Made by a program: the position numbers and the translations under genes. Below are positions 1 through 8,928 of a DNA stretch of 64,000 nucleotides, in pieces (positions within the stretch are counted from its first letter, which is position 1; each line of letters opens with the position of its first letter). The notes beneath the pieces were generated by a model. It worked only from the letters and a program-made list of their open reading frames with translations. It searched no databases and had not been told where the DNA came from. Origin of the DNA: Winogradskyella sp. (GTDB taxonomy: Bacteria > Bacteroidota > Bacteroidia > Flavobacteriales > Flavobacteriaceae); assembly GCA_028383925.1 (NCBI GenBank), contig JAOEWO010000009.1, forward strand, positions 1 to 64,000. Direction: 5' to 3'.

Positions 1-2033
1 GTGGAAGTGCTGGCCGATTAACTTTTGATCAGAATGCAACCACTAATAACACACTTAGTAATTCGTTTTTTACGTTTTTAGCGAATGAATTCGAGCAAAT
101 AGATCAAGTTACCGTCAATTTTGATGGAAAATCAAATAACTCAACAAGTACTGTTGGAATTCAGATAGCACATTCTCTGGGTGGAGGAGCGGTTAACAAT
201 CAATTTAACGGAAATGAGACATTGACTGTAAGTTGGGCACCATATAGTATTATTAGATCTTTAAGTGCTGATTTTGATGAGATTCGTGTAGGTTTAAGAG
301 TGAAAACGAATGTAGCTAATGCATCATTAGGTGATACATTCGATTTTGATAATGTTTCTGTAATTGTAGATTACTTTAATTTAGCACCTCCTGCTCCAGC
401 AGGAATAGCATCTGCACAAGATGGCGCATGGGATGATACGGCAACTTGGGTTGAAGGTGTTGTTCCTACCTCATCAGATAATGTTATTATAGATCACATT
501 ATTACAGTAAATGGTGATGTTTCAGCCAATAATTTAACCATATCTGCAGGTCAACAAGTATTGGTAAATAAAGGAAATTCAATTACAGTTCTGGGTGATT
601 TAGTTACAGATTCTGGTGCTGAAAACAGCCTAATACTTAGAGGTGACTCAGATCAGTTTTCATCTTTAATTGTTAACGGAACTTCTACGGGAGAGGTGCG
701 ATTCAGAAGATATGTGAATGATAATGAAGCGACTGCAGGAAATGATTTAATAGCATCACCTGTTGTAATCACCTCGTTTAATGATTTTTATGGTGACAAT
801 GCCTCATTTTTTGTTGAAGACCCAGGAAGTAATGCTGTACTTTTCGGTCCGTTTGACAACTCAGCTAATCCTGGCGTTTATGTTAATTGGGATTTTAGTG
901 CCACAAATGAGCTTACACCTGGAGTTGGTTACAGAATGGGAACTAATGGAACATTAGATGTCACATCAGCTTTGAATTTTCACGGCCAAGTAACAACTAC
1001 CGATGTTAATGTTACTATTACTGAAGAAGTTGGTGGTTTTGGAGAATGGAATTTAATAGGAAATCCTTATCCGTCTTATATTACACTTGCTGATTTTTTA
1101 ACTGAAAATAATGCTGAATTTGCAGCATCAAGTTCTGGAGTTTATGGTTATGATGGTGATGCTTCAGATGGATGGCAAGTTTGGAATTTAGCATATTCTG
1201 CTGCGAACTCCGGTGCATTAATCTCTCCTGGTCAAGGATTTTTTGTAGCATCTAAAACAGGTGGTGGTTCAGTTGATTTCAAAACCGCTATGAGAGCTAT
1301 TGGAGCTACTGACGATTTTATTTTAGGAAGAAATAGTGAAACAAGTCATCTTGGGAATTTTGAAATATTACTTAGCAATAGTAACGATGAGTCATACAAA
1401 TCTAGTTTTTACTTTAATACAAATGCAACTACTGCTTTAGATCCTGGATATGATTCAAAAATGTATGGAGAAACAATTCCTAATTTTTCAATCTACTCTG
1501 AGTTGGTAGAAAATAATGTAGGTGAAGCTATGTTAGTGCAGTCTTTTGGTGCTTCAGAAATAAGTAATGTTGTTATTCCAATAGGAATCAATGCAGCCCA
1601 AGGAGAACAATTAACTATTAGCATTTTTAATGTTGATATGCCTGCTTCAGTTGAAGTTTATTTAGAAGATACACTAGAGAATACGTTTACACTATTAAAT
1701 GATTCGGATTTTACAATTACACCAACTACTAATCTTTCAGGAACTGGACGTTTTTATCTACGTATTTCTGAAGATGCATTATCTCTAGTTGATAACCCAC
1801 TAGATACAATTCAAATATATGCACTTAATGATCTTTTAGTAGTCAATGGAAATGTAAAAACAAATACAGTTTTAAACCTGTATGACCTTCAAGGAAGATT
1901 GGTAATTAGCAAAATTTTAGATGCATCTCAAGTTAATCAAAGTATTGATGTTTCAAATGCAACAACAGGAGTATATGTAGTTGTTCTTGAAGGTCAAGGT
2001 TATTTAGAAACAAAAAAAGTAATTATAAACTAA
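1..2033 (+). CDS. T9SS-secreted protein, 5' end outside window
   Basis: The reading frame is open from base 3 of the window with no stop, so the gene is cut by the left edge; the TTG at 222 used by the track is internal. The protein ends in a classical type IX sorting domain (LNLYDLQGRLV, then GVYVVVLEGQG and KKVIIN), so it should cross the outer membrane through T9SS. A segment near SDNVIIDHIITVNGD resembles the G8-like module common in Bacteroidota surface proteins; the upstream part looks like beta-sandwich. No catalytic motif is seen. It precedes a Calx-beta lipoprotein and a GH5 enzyme, so a role in polysaccharide binding or degradation is inferred from position only. Confidence 0.8.
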   Translation, partial: GSAGRLTFDQNATTNNTLSNSFFTFLANEFEQIDQVTVNFDGKSNNSTSTVGIQIAHSLGGGAVNNQFNGNETLTVSWAPYSIIRSLSADFDEIRVGLRVKTNVANASLGDTFDFDNVSVIVDYFNLAPPAPAGIASAQDGAWDDTATWVEGVVPTSSDNVIIDHIITVNGDVSANNLTISAGQQVLVNKGNSITVLGDLVTDSGAENSLILRGDSDQFSSLIVNGTSTGEVRFRRYVNDNEATAGNDLIASPVVITSFNDFYGDNASFFVEDPGSNAVLFGPFDNSANPGVYVNWDFSATNELTPGVGYRMGTNGTLDVTSALNFHGQVTTTDVNVTITEEVGGFGEWNLIGNPYPSYITLADFLTENNAEFAASSSGVYGYDGDASDGWQVWNLAYSAANSGALISPGQGFFVASKTGGGSVDFKTAMRAIGATDDFILGRNSETSHLGNFEILLSNSNDESYKSSFYFNTNATTALDPGYDSKMYGETIPNFSIYSELVENNVGEAMLVQSFGASEISNVVIPIGINAAQGEQLTISIFNVDMPASVEVYLEDTLENTFTLLNDSDFTITPTTNLSGTGRFYLRISEDALSLVDNPLDTIQIYALNDLLVVNGNVKTNTVLNLYDLQGRLVISKILDASQVNQSIDVSNATTGVYVVVLEGQGYLETKKVIIN

Positions 2034-2160
2034 AGTCAGAAGCTAAAATATACTTTGCGTAGACTTCTTTAGACTATTTTTATACTTGAATATACATAAT
2101 TGTTGACAACTTTAGGGTTGTCAACAATTAATTAAACCTAATCTAAATCGATAGTAATAT

Positions 2161-3879
2161 ATGAAAACTAGACTTTTGCTTTTATCAATTCTAACCTTGA
2201 CTTTCATTGTTTCGTGTGAAGAAGATGATAATGCTTTAAATGTAACAGGTATAGTTGGTTTTACACTAAGTGAATTAGTTGAAATAGAGAATGCCACAAG
2301 TGGCTTGACTGTTAATGTCGGAATCAATGATTATAATCATGCAGGAGGCACAATAAGTGTTTCAATTACAGGTGCAGATTATGGTTTAGCCTATGAAACT
2401 AATGAAGGAAGTGCAGATTTTATCTTAGATGTAGCGCCTCAGGCTTTAGTCTCAACGTTTTCTATAATTCCTGTTGATGATGACTTAATAGAAGATGATA
2501 AGGTATTAACTATTACCTTAACCAGTATAACTGGAGCTTTAGAAATTGGTGAAAATTCAACTTTGACTTTTACAATCATTGATAACGATGATCCTTTGGT
2601 GGCCATAGTCGGTTTTGAAAATGCCACAGCACAAATACAAGAAAATGACAGTAATAGTACATCTATAATAATCCCTTTTGATCAAGCAACAACAGATGGT
2701 GGAATTATAACAATTTCATCATCTGGAGATGCTATTTTTGGTACAGATTATACTGTTATTGGTCAGACTTTAGGTGATTTTACCATTAACGTTCCAGGAG
2801 GAGCCACTTCTGCTAGCTTTGATATTCAAGCTATTGATAATAGCGTTTTTGAGGCTGACAAAACAGTAACATTTTCTATCAGTGAAGTATCAGGAGGATT
2901 GTCTGCTGGTGTGACAACTGAAACAACAATAACAATAATTAATGATGACTTACCTCCGAATCCAGTTATTGATTTTAGTGCGGCTAACGCATTAACCCAT
3001 AATGAAGATGCAGGAACAATTACGCTTAATTTTGATTTATCGTCAATAACATCTTCTGATGCTACTATAGAACTGACTACATCTGGTAGTGCTGACGCAT
3101 CAGATTTTAATTTTAATGGCAGTACAATAAACCCGTATTCGTTTGTAATTCCTTCAGGATCTAGTACTTCAAGTATTGATGTTTCTATCGTTGATGATGG
3201 CGATTTAGAGACTGACAAAACCATTACATTAACCATTTCATCTGTTACAGGAGGATTAGATCCAGGGGTTAATTTACAAACACAAACCATTACAATAACT
3301 GATAATGATAATGTTGCTTTTGACTATGTAGAAACTTTTGAAACCGTTGCTGATTTAGATGAAGCAGGTTATGAAGCATTTATATTGCCATCTCAAGACT
3401 TACCTGATAATAAGTTATTTAAATTCAATTTTAATGCAACGAAATATGCCGATGTTGATGATGAAACACAAACTTCAGATACAGGATTGGTCGTGTTTTA
3501 TAGTAATACTCAAAACGGGAATGGACAATTAGATAATGTTGTCATTTCGCCACAAATGCAAACAAGTGGTAATGTTAATGTGTCTATTGATATTTCATAC
3601 ACACAGGCACCAGAATTTAATAACGCTGATGTTACATTTTATTATTCTGAAACTTATGATGGATCAGGAACTTGGAATGATTCAGATTGGTTAGTAATGG
3701 GAACAGAAACAGCTGCGAGTATGAATGCTGAAGGGTTTAATACAACCGAGTATAAAAGGAAATTAATGAACATTTCGCTAACATCAAGTTTTTACATGGC
3801 TGTTAGAGTGACACAAACCATAGATGATGTCTTTTTTAAAACCCAATGGCGTTTAGATAATTTTAAAGTAAATAACTAA
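2161..3879 (+). CDS. Calx-beta domain lipoprotein
   Basis: A lipoprotein signal is clear (LTFIVSCEE, Cys about residue 19). Three Calx-beta-like repeats follow (roughly residues 27-140, 145-262 and 265-375), each ending in an acidic Ca-binding style turn such as IIDNDDP, IINDDLPP or ITDNDN. The last 190 residues (from about 383) resemble a choice-of-anchor/jelly-roll domain containing FYSNTQNGNG and ending in WRLDNFKVNN. This architecture is common among surface lipoproteins in Bacteroidota glycan loci, where it acts as an extracellular binding protein; that role is inferred. It is 15 bp upstream of the next gene, in the same orientation. Confidence 0.8.
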   Translation: MKTRLLLLSILTLTFIVSCEEDDNALNVTGIVGFTLSELVEIENATSGLTVNVGINDYNHAGGTISVSITGADYGLAYETNEGSADFILDVAPQALVSTFSIIPVDDDLIEDDKVLTITLTSITGALEIGENSTLTFTIIDNDDPLVAIVGFENATAQIQENDSNSTSIIIPFDQATTDGGIITISSSGDAIFGTDYTVIGQTLGDFTINVPGGATSASFDIQAIDNSVFEADKTVTFSISEVSGGLSAGVTTETTITIINDDLPPNPVIDFSAANALTHNEDAGTITLNFDLSSITSSDATIELTTSGSADASDFNFNGSTINPYSFVIPSGSSTSSIDVSIVDDGDLETDKTITLTISSVTGGLDPGVNLQTQTITITDNDNVAFDYVETFETVADLDEAGYEAFILPSQDLPDNKLFKFNFNATKYADVDDETQTSDTGLVVFYSNTQNGNGQLDNVVISPQMQTSGNVNVSIDISYTQAPEFNNADVTFYYSETYDGSGTWNDSDWLVMGTETAASMNAEGFNTTEYKRKLMNISLTSSFYMAVRVTQTIDDVFFKTQWRLDNFKVNN

Positions 3880-3893
3880 AACAAACAAAAACA

Positions 3894-4238
3894 ATGAAAA
3901 AAATAATAGTTACATGCATTCTTTTTTTAGGGCTAGGATTAACAGGATTTGCACAGTCTGAAAAATTAAAAGAAAAAGCAACTGAAAAAGTTGAACAGTT
4001 AAATAAAGAAATAATGGCTGGAGATGAATCACAAGCACTTAGTGAATCTCAAAAAGAACAAATCCTTGCGGTTCAAATTGAACGCATAAAAGAGTTAAGA
4101 AAGGCTAATAAAGATGGTGCTGATAAAGAAGCTAAAAAAGCTATTAATAAAAAGCACAATCAAAAAATCTTTAAAGAGATTTTAACCAAAGAACAAATGA
4201 AGGCTAGAAAGGCTGGGAAGGAAAACCTAAAGAACTGA
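3894..4238 (+). CDS. small secreted helical protein, unknown function
   Basis: A Sec signal peptide (cleavage about GFAQ|SEK, residue 21) is followed by about 90 residues rich in Lys, Glu, Ala and Gln, predicted to be almost wholly helical. The overall look is like the small periplasmic Spy/CpxP-type helical proteins (LTKEQMKARK near the end resembles their LTxxQ turn), but I see no diagnostic motif. It lies 15 bp after the Calx-beta lipoprotein and 16 bp before the GH5 gene, so it is likely co-transcribed; a folding or chaperone role for the secreted enzymes is only a guess. Confidence 0.75.
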   Translation: MKKIIVTCILFLGLGLTGFAQSEKLKEKATEKVEQLNKEIMAGDESQALSESQKEQILAVQIERIKELRKANKDGADKEAKKAINKKHNQKIFKEILTKEQMKARKAGKENLKN

Positions 4239-4254
4239 TTTAATAGCAATTTCA

Positions 4255-6120
4255 ATGACGCGTATACTATTACCTATATTTATTTTTCTTTTAACAGGTT
4301 TTAAATCTTTTGCTCAGACATCACCCGAAGTAATGGTTGATAGAATGGGTAGAGGAATTAATGTAGGTAATGTGTTAAGCGCGCCTTTTGAAGGAAATTG
4401 GGCGCCAGTACTTGTTGAGTCTTACATTCAAGACATCGCTGTTGTAGGTTTTAAAAACGTACGAGTACCCATTAGGTTTGATAACCAAACAACATCATTA
4501 GATGCTGTTAACTATGAAAATAACCTAGGTAATTATATTGGTTCTCCTTCAGATTATCAAGTTAATTCAACATATTTAGATCGCATTGAAGAAGTGACCA
4601 ATTGGATCGTTGACAATGAGATGGTTGCCATTATAGATGTGCATGGAGACCATTGGTTTTGGGAAAGTTATGATAGTGAAAGTGCTGAATACAAAACAGG
4701 TAATGATAGACTGGCAGCCGAAGACCGTTTTAGGGCAATTTGGAGAGATATTTCTGAAAGATTTCAGAATAAATCAGAAAATATCTTGTTCGAAATAATG
4801 AACGAGGCATACTTTAGTATGTCTGCACCAGAAGTTAATTATATTAATTCCGAAATACTTTCTATTATTAGAGTAACTAATCCTACCCGAAACGTTATTG
4901 TTAATGGTGGTGGTGTTAATTCTTGGGAAGCACCATTGCAGATTCCATCAAGTTTTATTAATGGTGACGATTACTTGATTGCAACGTTTCACTATTACAG
5001 ACCTTTTAGTTTTACAAGTTCCTCTAGACCTGAATTTAACGATAATGATTGGGGAACAACCTCAGACAAGGCTACAGTAGATTCTGAGTTTGATGCCGTT
5101 TTATCATGGTCTCAGTTTAATGATATTCCAATATTTTTTGGTGAATTTGGAGCAGATAACACCTGTGGTTTTGATTATGAAGATGGAATATGCGGAACAG
5201 ATGGAGGTCCAGACAATGCTTCACGAGTAGAATACCATCGCTATCTAGCAGAAGCAGCTGTAAGTAGAGGATTCAGTTTTGCTGCTTGGGATGCTGGTCA
5301 TAAATCAAATAAAACCATTTATAATGTATCCGATAGGAGTTGGGTAGTTGATGTGAGAAACGCACTTTTAGGTGTAGATTGTTTGACTTCAGGAATTATC
5401 AAAAATGCTGACATAGAGTGTGGTTTTAATACCGATTGGGATTTGTTTGTACAATCACCTGCCATTGCAAATTATTTCAATGCTGATGCATTGAATAGCA
5501 GAAGTGATAGTAATACAATGCAAGTTGATGTAACGTCTACTGATGGGTCGTCATTTAACAGAGTTATTTTAAGAAATGATATTATTGAAGACTTATCAGC
5601 TATAAACAATACACTGAACTTTTCCTGTTTTGCTAAAGCTTCTACGAATGACCAACAATTCAGAATAAGACTCAGAGCTGTGGTAAATGGTGTCGTAGAA
5701 TTATCGGCTTCACCAAACTTAAACTTATCTGATTCAGAATTTGAACAATTTGATTTTCAATATCAAATCCCTGAAAATGCATCATCGTTGCAATTTCAAG
5801 TGCTGTGCGGAAATCAACCTGGAGTGTATTATTTTGATGATTTTAGTGTTGAAGAAGAAACACTTTCACTAGCTGATTTTCAAAATTATAGTAAGTCTGT
5901 TTTATATCCAAATCCAACAAACACTATACTTAATTTTAAAACTACTAAACAAATAAGTTTGGTAGAACTGTATAATTTAAATGGGCAACAATTCAAGATA
6001 GGCCATTCTAATAATCAAATAGATGTTTCAAATTATGCTAATGGATTATACTTTGTTAGACTTATTTATAATGAAGGAGACATTTCAAATCATAAAATAT
6101 TAATTAATCATAATAACTAA
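4255..6120 (+). CDS. GH5-family glycoside hydrolase with C-terminal T9SS domain
   Basis: Signal peptide (to about residue 21, KSFAQ), then a GH5 (cellulase-superfamily) TIM barrel to about residue 370. Visible clan-A landmarks are RGINVGN, NVRVPIRF, IIDVHGDHW, the acid/base in EIMNEAYF (Glu about 184) and the nucleophile in FFGEFGA (Glu about 297). A carbohydrate-binding-like beta-sandwich (about 378-535, ending YYFDDFSVEEE) and a T9SS sorting domain (YPNPTNT, LYNLNGQQF, KILINHNN) follow. The enzyme should hydrolyse beta-linked glucan or mannan outside the cell. GH5 subfamily and substrate cannot be set by eye; GH5_46-type enzymes of laminarin loci are one possibility. The next gene starts 13 bp downstream. 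Confidence 0.9.
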   Translation: MTRILLPIFIFLLTGFKSFAQTSPEVMVDRMGRGINVGNVLSAPFEGNWAPVLVESYIQDIAVVGFKNVRVPIRFDNQTTSLDAVNYENNLGNYIGSPSDYQVNSTYLDRIEEVTNWIVDNEMVAIIDVHGDHWFWESYDSESAEYKTGNDRLAAEDRFRAIWRDISERFQNKSENILFEIMNEAYFSMSAPEVNYINSEILSIIRVTNPTRNVIVNGGGVNSWEAPLQIPSSFINGDDYLIATFHYYRPFSFTSSSRPEFNDNDWGTTSDKATVDSEFDAVLSWSQFNDIPIFFGEFGADNTCGFDYEDGICGTDGGPDNASRVEYHRYLAEAAVSRGFSFAAWDAGHKSNKTIYNVSDRSWVVDVRNALLGVDCLTSGIIKNADIECGFNTDWDLFVQSPAIANYFNADALNSRSDSNTMQVDVTSTDGSSFNRVILRNDIIEDLSAINNTLNFSCFAKASTNDQQFRIRLRAVVNGVVELSASPNLNLSDSEFEQFDFQYQIPENASSLQFQVLCGNQPGVYYFDDFSVEEETLSLADFQNYSKSVLYPNPTNTILNFKTTKQISLVELYNLNGQQFKIGHSNNQIDVSNYANGLYFVRLIYNEGDISNHKILINHNN

Positions 6121-6133
6121 TAATTTAAAAATC

Positions 6134-7348
6134 ATGAAAAAAATTACATTTTTAATTATATTACTTATAATACCAATTATTACTATTGGACAAACATTTG
6201 ACTTTAATGGTACAGACGATGGTTTTACACCTGCAGGATCTTGTACATTAACTACTAATCCTACTTTTTTGGGAGTAGATTTAACCGGAGATGGTACCAA
6301 TCCGGCTTTTGGAACTGATACTGCTGGAGTAGATGCAGATTTAAACTCTTTTGCTGGTGTAACTATCAAGAATAGTGATCCTGCTGGACCAACATTTATG
6401 AGAATATCTTATCTAAAAGCAGCTGGAGGAAGACGATATGTGAATTTAGATATTACAGCTGGTGATACAGATTATAAAACCTATTGGTTCGATTTATCAA
6501 ATGCAGATTGGGCAGGTACAGAAGATGATGTAAAAGTACATTTTAAGGGTGCTGGGAATACTACATATACTATACCTATTGCAGGAGTGACTTTAGAAAT
6601 TGATAAAATTCAATTCGTTGATGAACTACCAAGAGAAGAAAAATTAGTTTACGAGTTTAATACTGGTGGTGATGATGAAGGTTTTAATACTATACTTGAT
6701 GCAACAACGACGGTTACAGGTGGTAGTTTAGTTGTCACACCTGATGGTGGTGCAATTGCTAAAGTAACTAATGGAGTTAACTCGGTTAATGCAGCGGCTA
6801 ACACCCATGTTCATATTATTTACAAAAACAATTCTGCAACAAACAATCAAATCAGATTTCAATTCAGATCAGATGGAGATAATTATGTAGGATTTTTTGG
6901 TGCTAATAGTTCAATAAATCAAAGTATGGGATCATTTGAAACACTTGACATTGATTTGGCATCAACTAGACCTGAATGGACGGGAACTGCTCAAGATTTT
7001 CAAGTTGCATTAAGAAATACTGCCAATGCTGGAAATGTTACAGATGCAAATGGAACTTTGGAAATTGATAGAATAGTCTTTGATAATAATGCGACTTTAA
7101 ATATTGAGCAATTTAACGCTAACGAAATTTCTATTTATCCTAATCCTGCAGTAAATTTTGTAACTGTTAAAGGACTAAATACCTTATCTAAAGTTCAATT
7201 ATTTGATGTTTTAGGAAAAGTAGTTTTTGAGGCAACGGAATTATTAAATGATCAATTTAGTGTTGAAGCATTTAATTCTGGAGTTTATCTGTTGAAACTT
7301 ACAGATGAAAATAATAGTACAATAACTAAAAGATTAATTATTAAATAA
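6134..7348 (+). CDS. two-module secreted T9SS protein
   Basis: Signal peptide (ITIGQ|TF, about residue 20). Two related beta-rich modules follow: about 21-163, opening FDFNGTDDGFTPAG and closing LEIDKIQFVDE, and about 170-318, opening YEFNTGGDDEGFN and closing LEIDRIVFDNN. Their shared opening and closing phrases point to an internal duplication. A T9SS sorting domain completes the protein (ISIYPNPAVNFV, KRLIIK). No enzyme motif is visible; the modules look like carbohydrate-binding or surface-display domains. It follows the GH5 gene by 13 bp and is the last secreted member of this run; a terminator lies downstream. Confidence 0.8.
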   Translation: MKKITFLIILLIIPIITIGQTFDFNGTDDGFTPAGSCTLTTNPTFLGVDLTGDGTNPAFGTDTAGVDADLNSFAGVTIKNSDPAGPTFMRISYLKAAGGRRYVNLDITAGDTDYKTYWFDLSNADWAGTEDDVKVHFKGAGNTTYTIPIAGVTLEIDKIQFVDELPREEKLVYEFNTGGDDEGFNTILDATTTVTGGSLVVTPDGGAIAKVTNGVNSVNAAANTHVHIIYKNNSATNNQIRFQFRSDGDNYVGFFGANSSINQSMGSFETLDIDLASTRPEWTGTAQDFQVALRNTANAGNVTDANGTLEIDRIVFDNNATLNIEQFNANEISIYPNPAVNFVTVKGLNTLSKVQLFDVLGKVVFEATELLNDQFSVEAFNSGVYLLKLTDENNSTITKRLIIK

Positions 7349-7404
7349 TAGTTAGAATAGAACAGTTTATTTAATATACTTAGGTCTATGACATAATTAA
7401 AATG

Positions 7405-7440
7405 ATAAAAGTCCAGTTATTGTAATTGGACTTTTATTTT
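7405..7440 (+). terminator. intrinsic terminator after the T9SS/GH5 run
   Basis: An 11-bp perfect inverted repeat (ATAAAAGTCCA / TGGACTTTTAT), extendable with a G-T pair to a three-base loop, sits 57 bp after the two-module protein and ends in a T-rich tract. It lies ahead of the sugar porter gene, so that gene may have its own promoter or rely on read-through. Confidence 0.75.
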
Positions 7441-7465
7441 ACAAATAGTTAAACAAATTTTATCG

Positions 7466-8842
7466 ATGAAAAAAAGTAGTTTTCTGTTATTAATTGCCGC
7501 TGTATCTGCATTAGGAGGTTTGCTGTTTGGTTATGACACAGGTGTTATAAATGGGGCACAGTTTTATCTTACTAAGTTCTTTAATTTAAGTGATGCTTTA
7601 AAGGGTTGGGTAGTAGGTAGCGCACTCATAGGTTGTTTTATAGGGGCTATTGTTGCTGGCCCTTTAAGTATTAAAATTGGCCGTAAATGGTCATTAATTA
7701 TTTCGGCTATATTTTTTACACTTTCTGCTTACGGCTCTGGCTTACCTCAAATTTTTCCTCAGTCTGTTAGTATGTTGGTGTTTTTTAGAATTTTAGGTGG
7801 TTTAGGGATTGGAATAGCCTCAATGAATGCTCCAATGTATATCGCAGAGATAGCACCTTCAAATATTAGAGGTCGTATGGTAACATATTACCAGTTGGCA
7901 ATTGTTATTGGATTTTTTGTTGTGTTTTTATCCACTTATTTTATTGGTAATAATCTTACCGAAGCTGAAAATATTCAAATAGGTTGGCGTCGCATGTTTT
8001 GGTCCGAATTAATTCCAAGTGGCTTATTTTTAATTTTATTATTCTTTATTCCTAAAAGTCCGCGGTGGCTTGCTTTAAAAGGCAATGACGCTGAAGCGCT
8101 AAAAGTTTTAAGGCGAATAAATGAAGAAAACATAGCTAATATTGAAATTAAACAAATTAAGCAATCATTAAAAACCTCTCGTTCTGCAGTAAATGTAAAT
8201 TATTTTTCTAAAGCTATATTGGCCATTGTCGCAATTGGTACTGTATTATCGGTTCTGCAGCAATTTACAGGAATTAACGCGGTGTTGTATTATGGTGCAG
8301 ATATTTTTGAGAAAGCCTTAGGTTTTGGTAAAGAAGATATTTTAGCGCAGCAAATTTTGTTAGCATTTGTTAATTTGATTTTTACGTTTGTAGCCATGTT
8401 TACAGTCGATAAATTTGGAAGAAAACCACTTTTATACATCGGGTCTATTGGTATGATAGTTGGATTTTTCCTATTAGGAATAACATTACAGCAAAACAGT
8501 GTTGGGGTTTTATCGCTTGTAGGTGTACTTTTGTTTATAGCCTCATTTGCATTATCTATGGGTCCTGTGGTTTGGGTATTGTTATCAGAAATGTTTCCAA
8601 ATAAAATAAGAAGCGTAGCAATGTCTGTAGCTGTGGCTGCTCAATGGGCGGCAAATTATATGGTTTCACAGTCATTTCCCATGGTTATGGGAAGTGAAAC
8701 TAATAATTCTGAACCTTGGAATGGGTCATTGCCATATTTTATATTTATTATGTTTATACTAGTTATAGTTTATTTAACCTATAAGTTTATTCCTGAAACC
8801 AAAGGAAAGTCGCTCGAAGAAATTGAAGGGTTCTGGAAGTAA
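7466..8842 (+). CDS. MFS sugar porter (GLUT/XylE-like)
   Basis: Twelve membrane segments and the signature motifs of the MFS sugar-porter family: GYDTGVING in TM1, GRKWS in loop 2-3, a PESPRWL-type site (PKSPRWLALKG) after TM6, QQFTGINAVLYYG in TM7, DKFGRKPLLYIG in loop 8-9, and PETKGKSLEE at the C-terminus. Its 458-residue length is normal. It should import a monosaccharide across the inner membrane with protons. Placed directly after a GH5 enzyme and near a LacI-type regulator, it probably takes up sugar released from the extracellular glycan; the substrate is inferred, not shown. Confidence 0.92.
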   Translation: MKKSSFLLLIAAVSALGGLLFGYDTGVINGAQFYLTKFFNLSDALKGWVVGSALIGCFIGAIVAGPLSIKIGRKWSLIISAIFFTLSAYGSGLPQIFPQSVSMLVFFRILGGLGIGIASMNAPMYIAEIAPSNIRGRMVTYYQLAIVIGFFVVFLSTYFIGNNLTEAENIQIGWRRMFWSELIPSGLFLILLFFIPKSPRWLALKGNDAEALKVLRRINEENIANIEIKQIKQSLKTSRSAVNVNYFSKAILAIVAIGTVLSVLQQFTGINAVLYYGADIFEKALGFGKEDILAQQILLAFVNLIFTFVAMFTVDKFGRKPLLYIGSIGMIVGFFLLGITLQQNSVGVLSLVGVLLFIASFALSMGPVVWVLLSEMFPNKIRSVAMSVAVAAQWAANYMVSQSFPMVMGSETNNSEPWNGSLPYFIFIMFILVIVYLTYKFIPETKGKSLEEIEGFWK

Positions 8843-8861
8843 ATTTAAACACAAAAGCTAT

Positions 8862-8898
8862 AAAAAAAGCGAGTTATTTTATCCGACTCGCTTTTTTT
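8862..8898. terminator. bidirectional terminator
   Basis: The 12-13-bp stem AAAAAAAGCGAGT / ACTCGCTTTTTTT has A-runs on one flank and T-runs on the other. It lies between the convergent sugar porter (+) and the adhesin-like gene (-), and can end transcription both ways. Confidence 0.85.
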
Positions 8899-8928
8899 AT
8901 TGATAACCTAGAAATAAACTTGGTTTGT

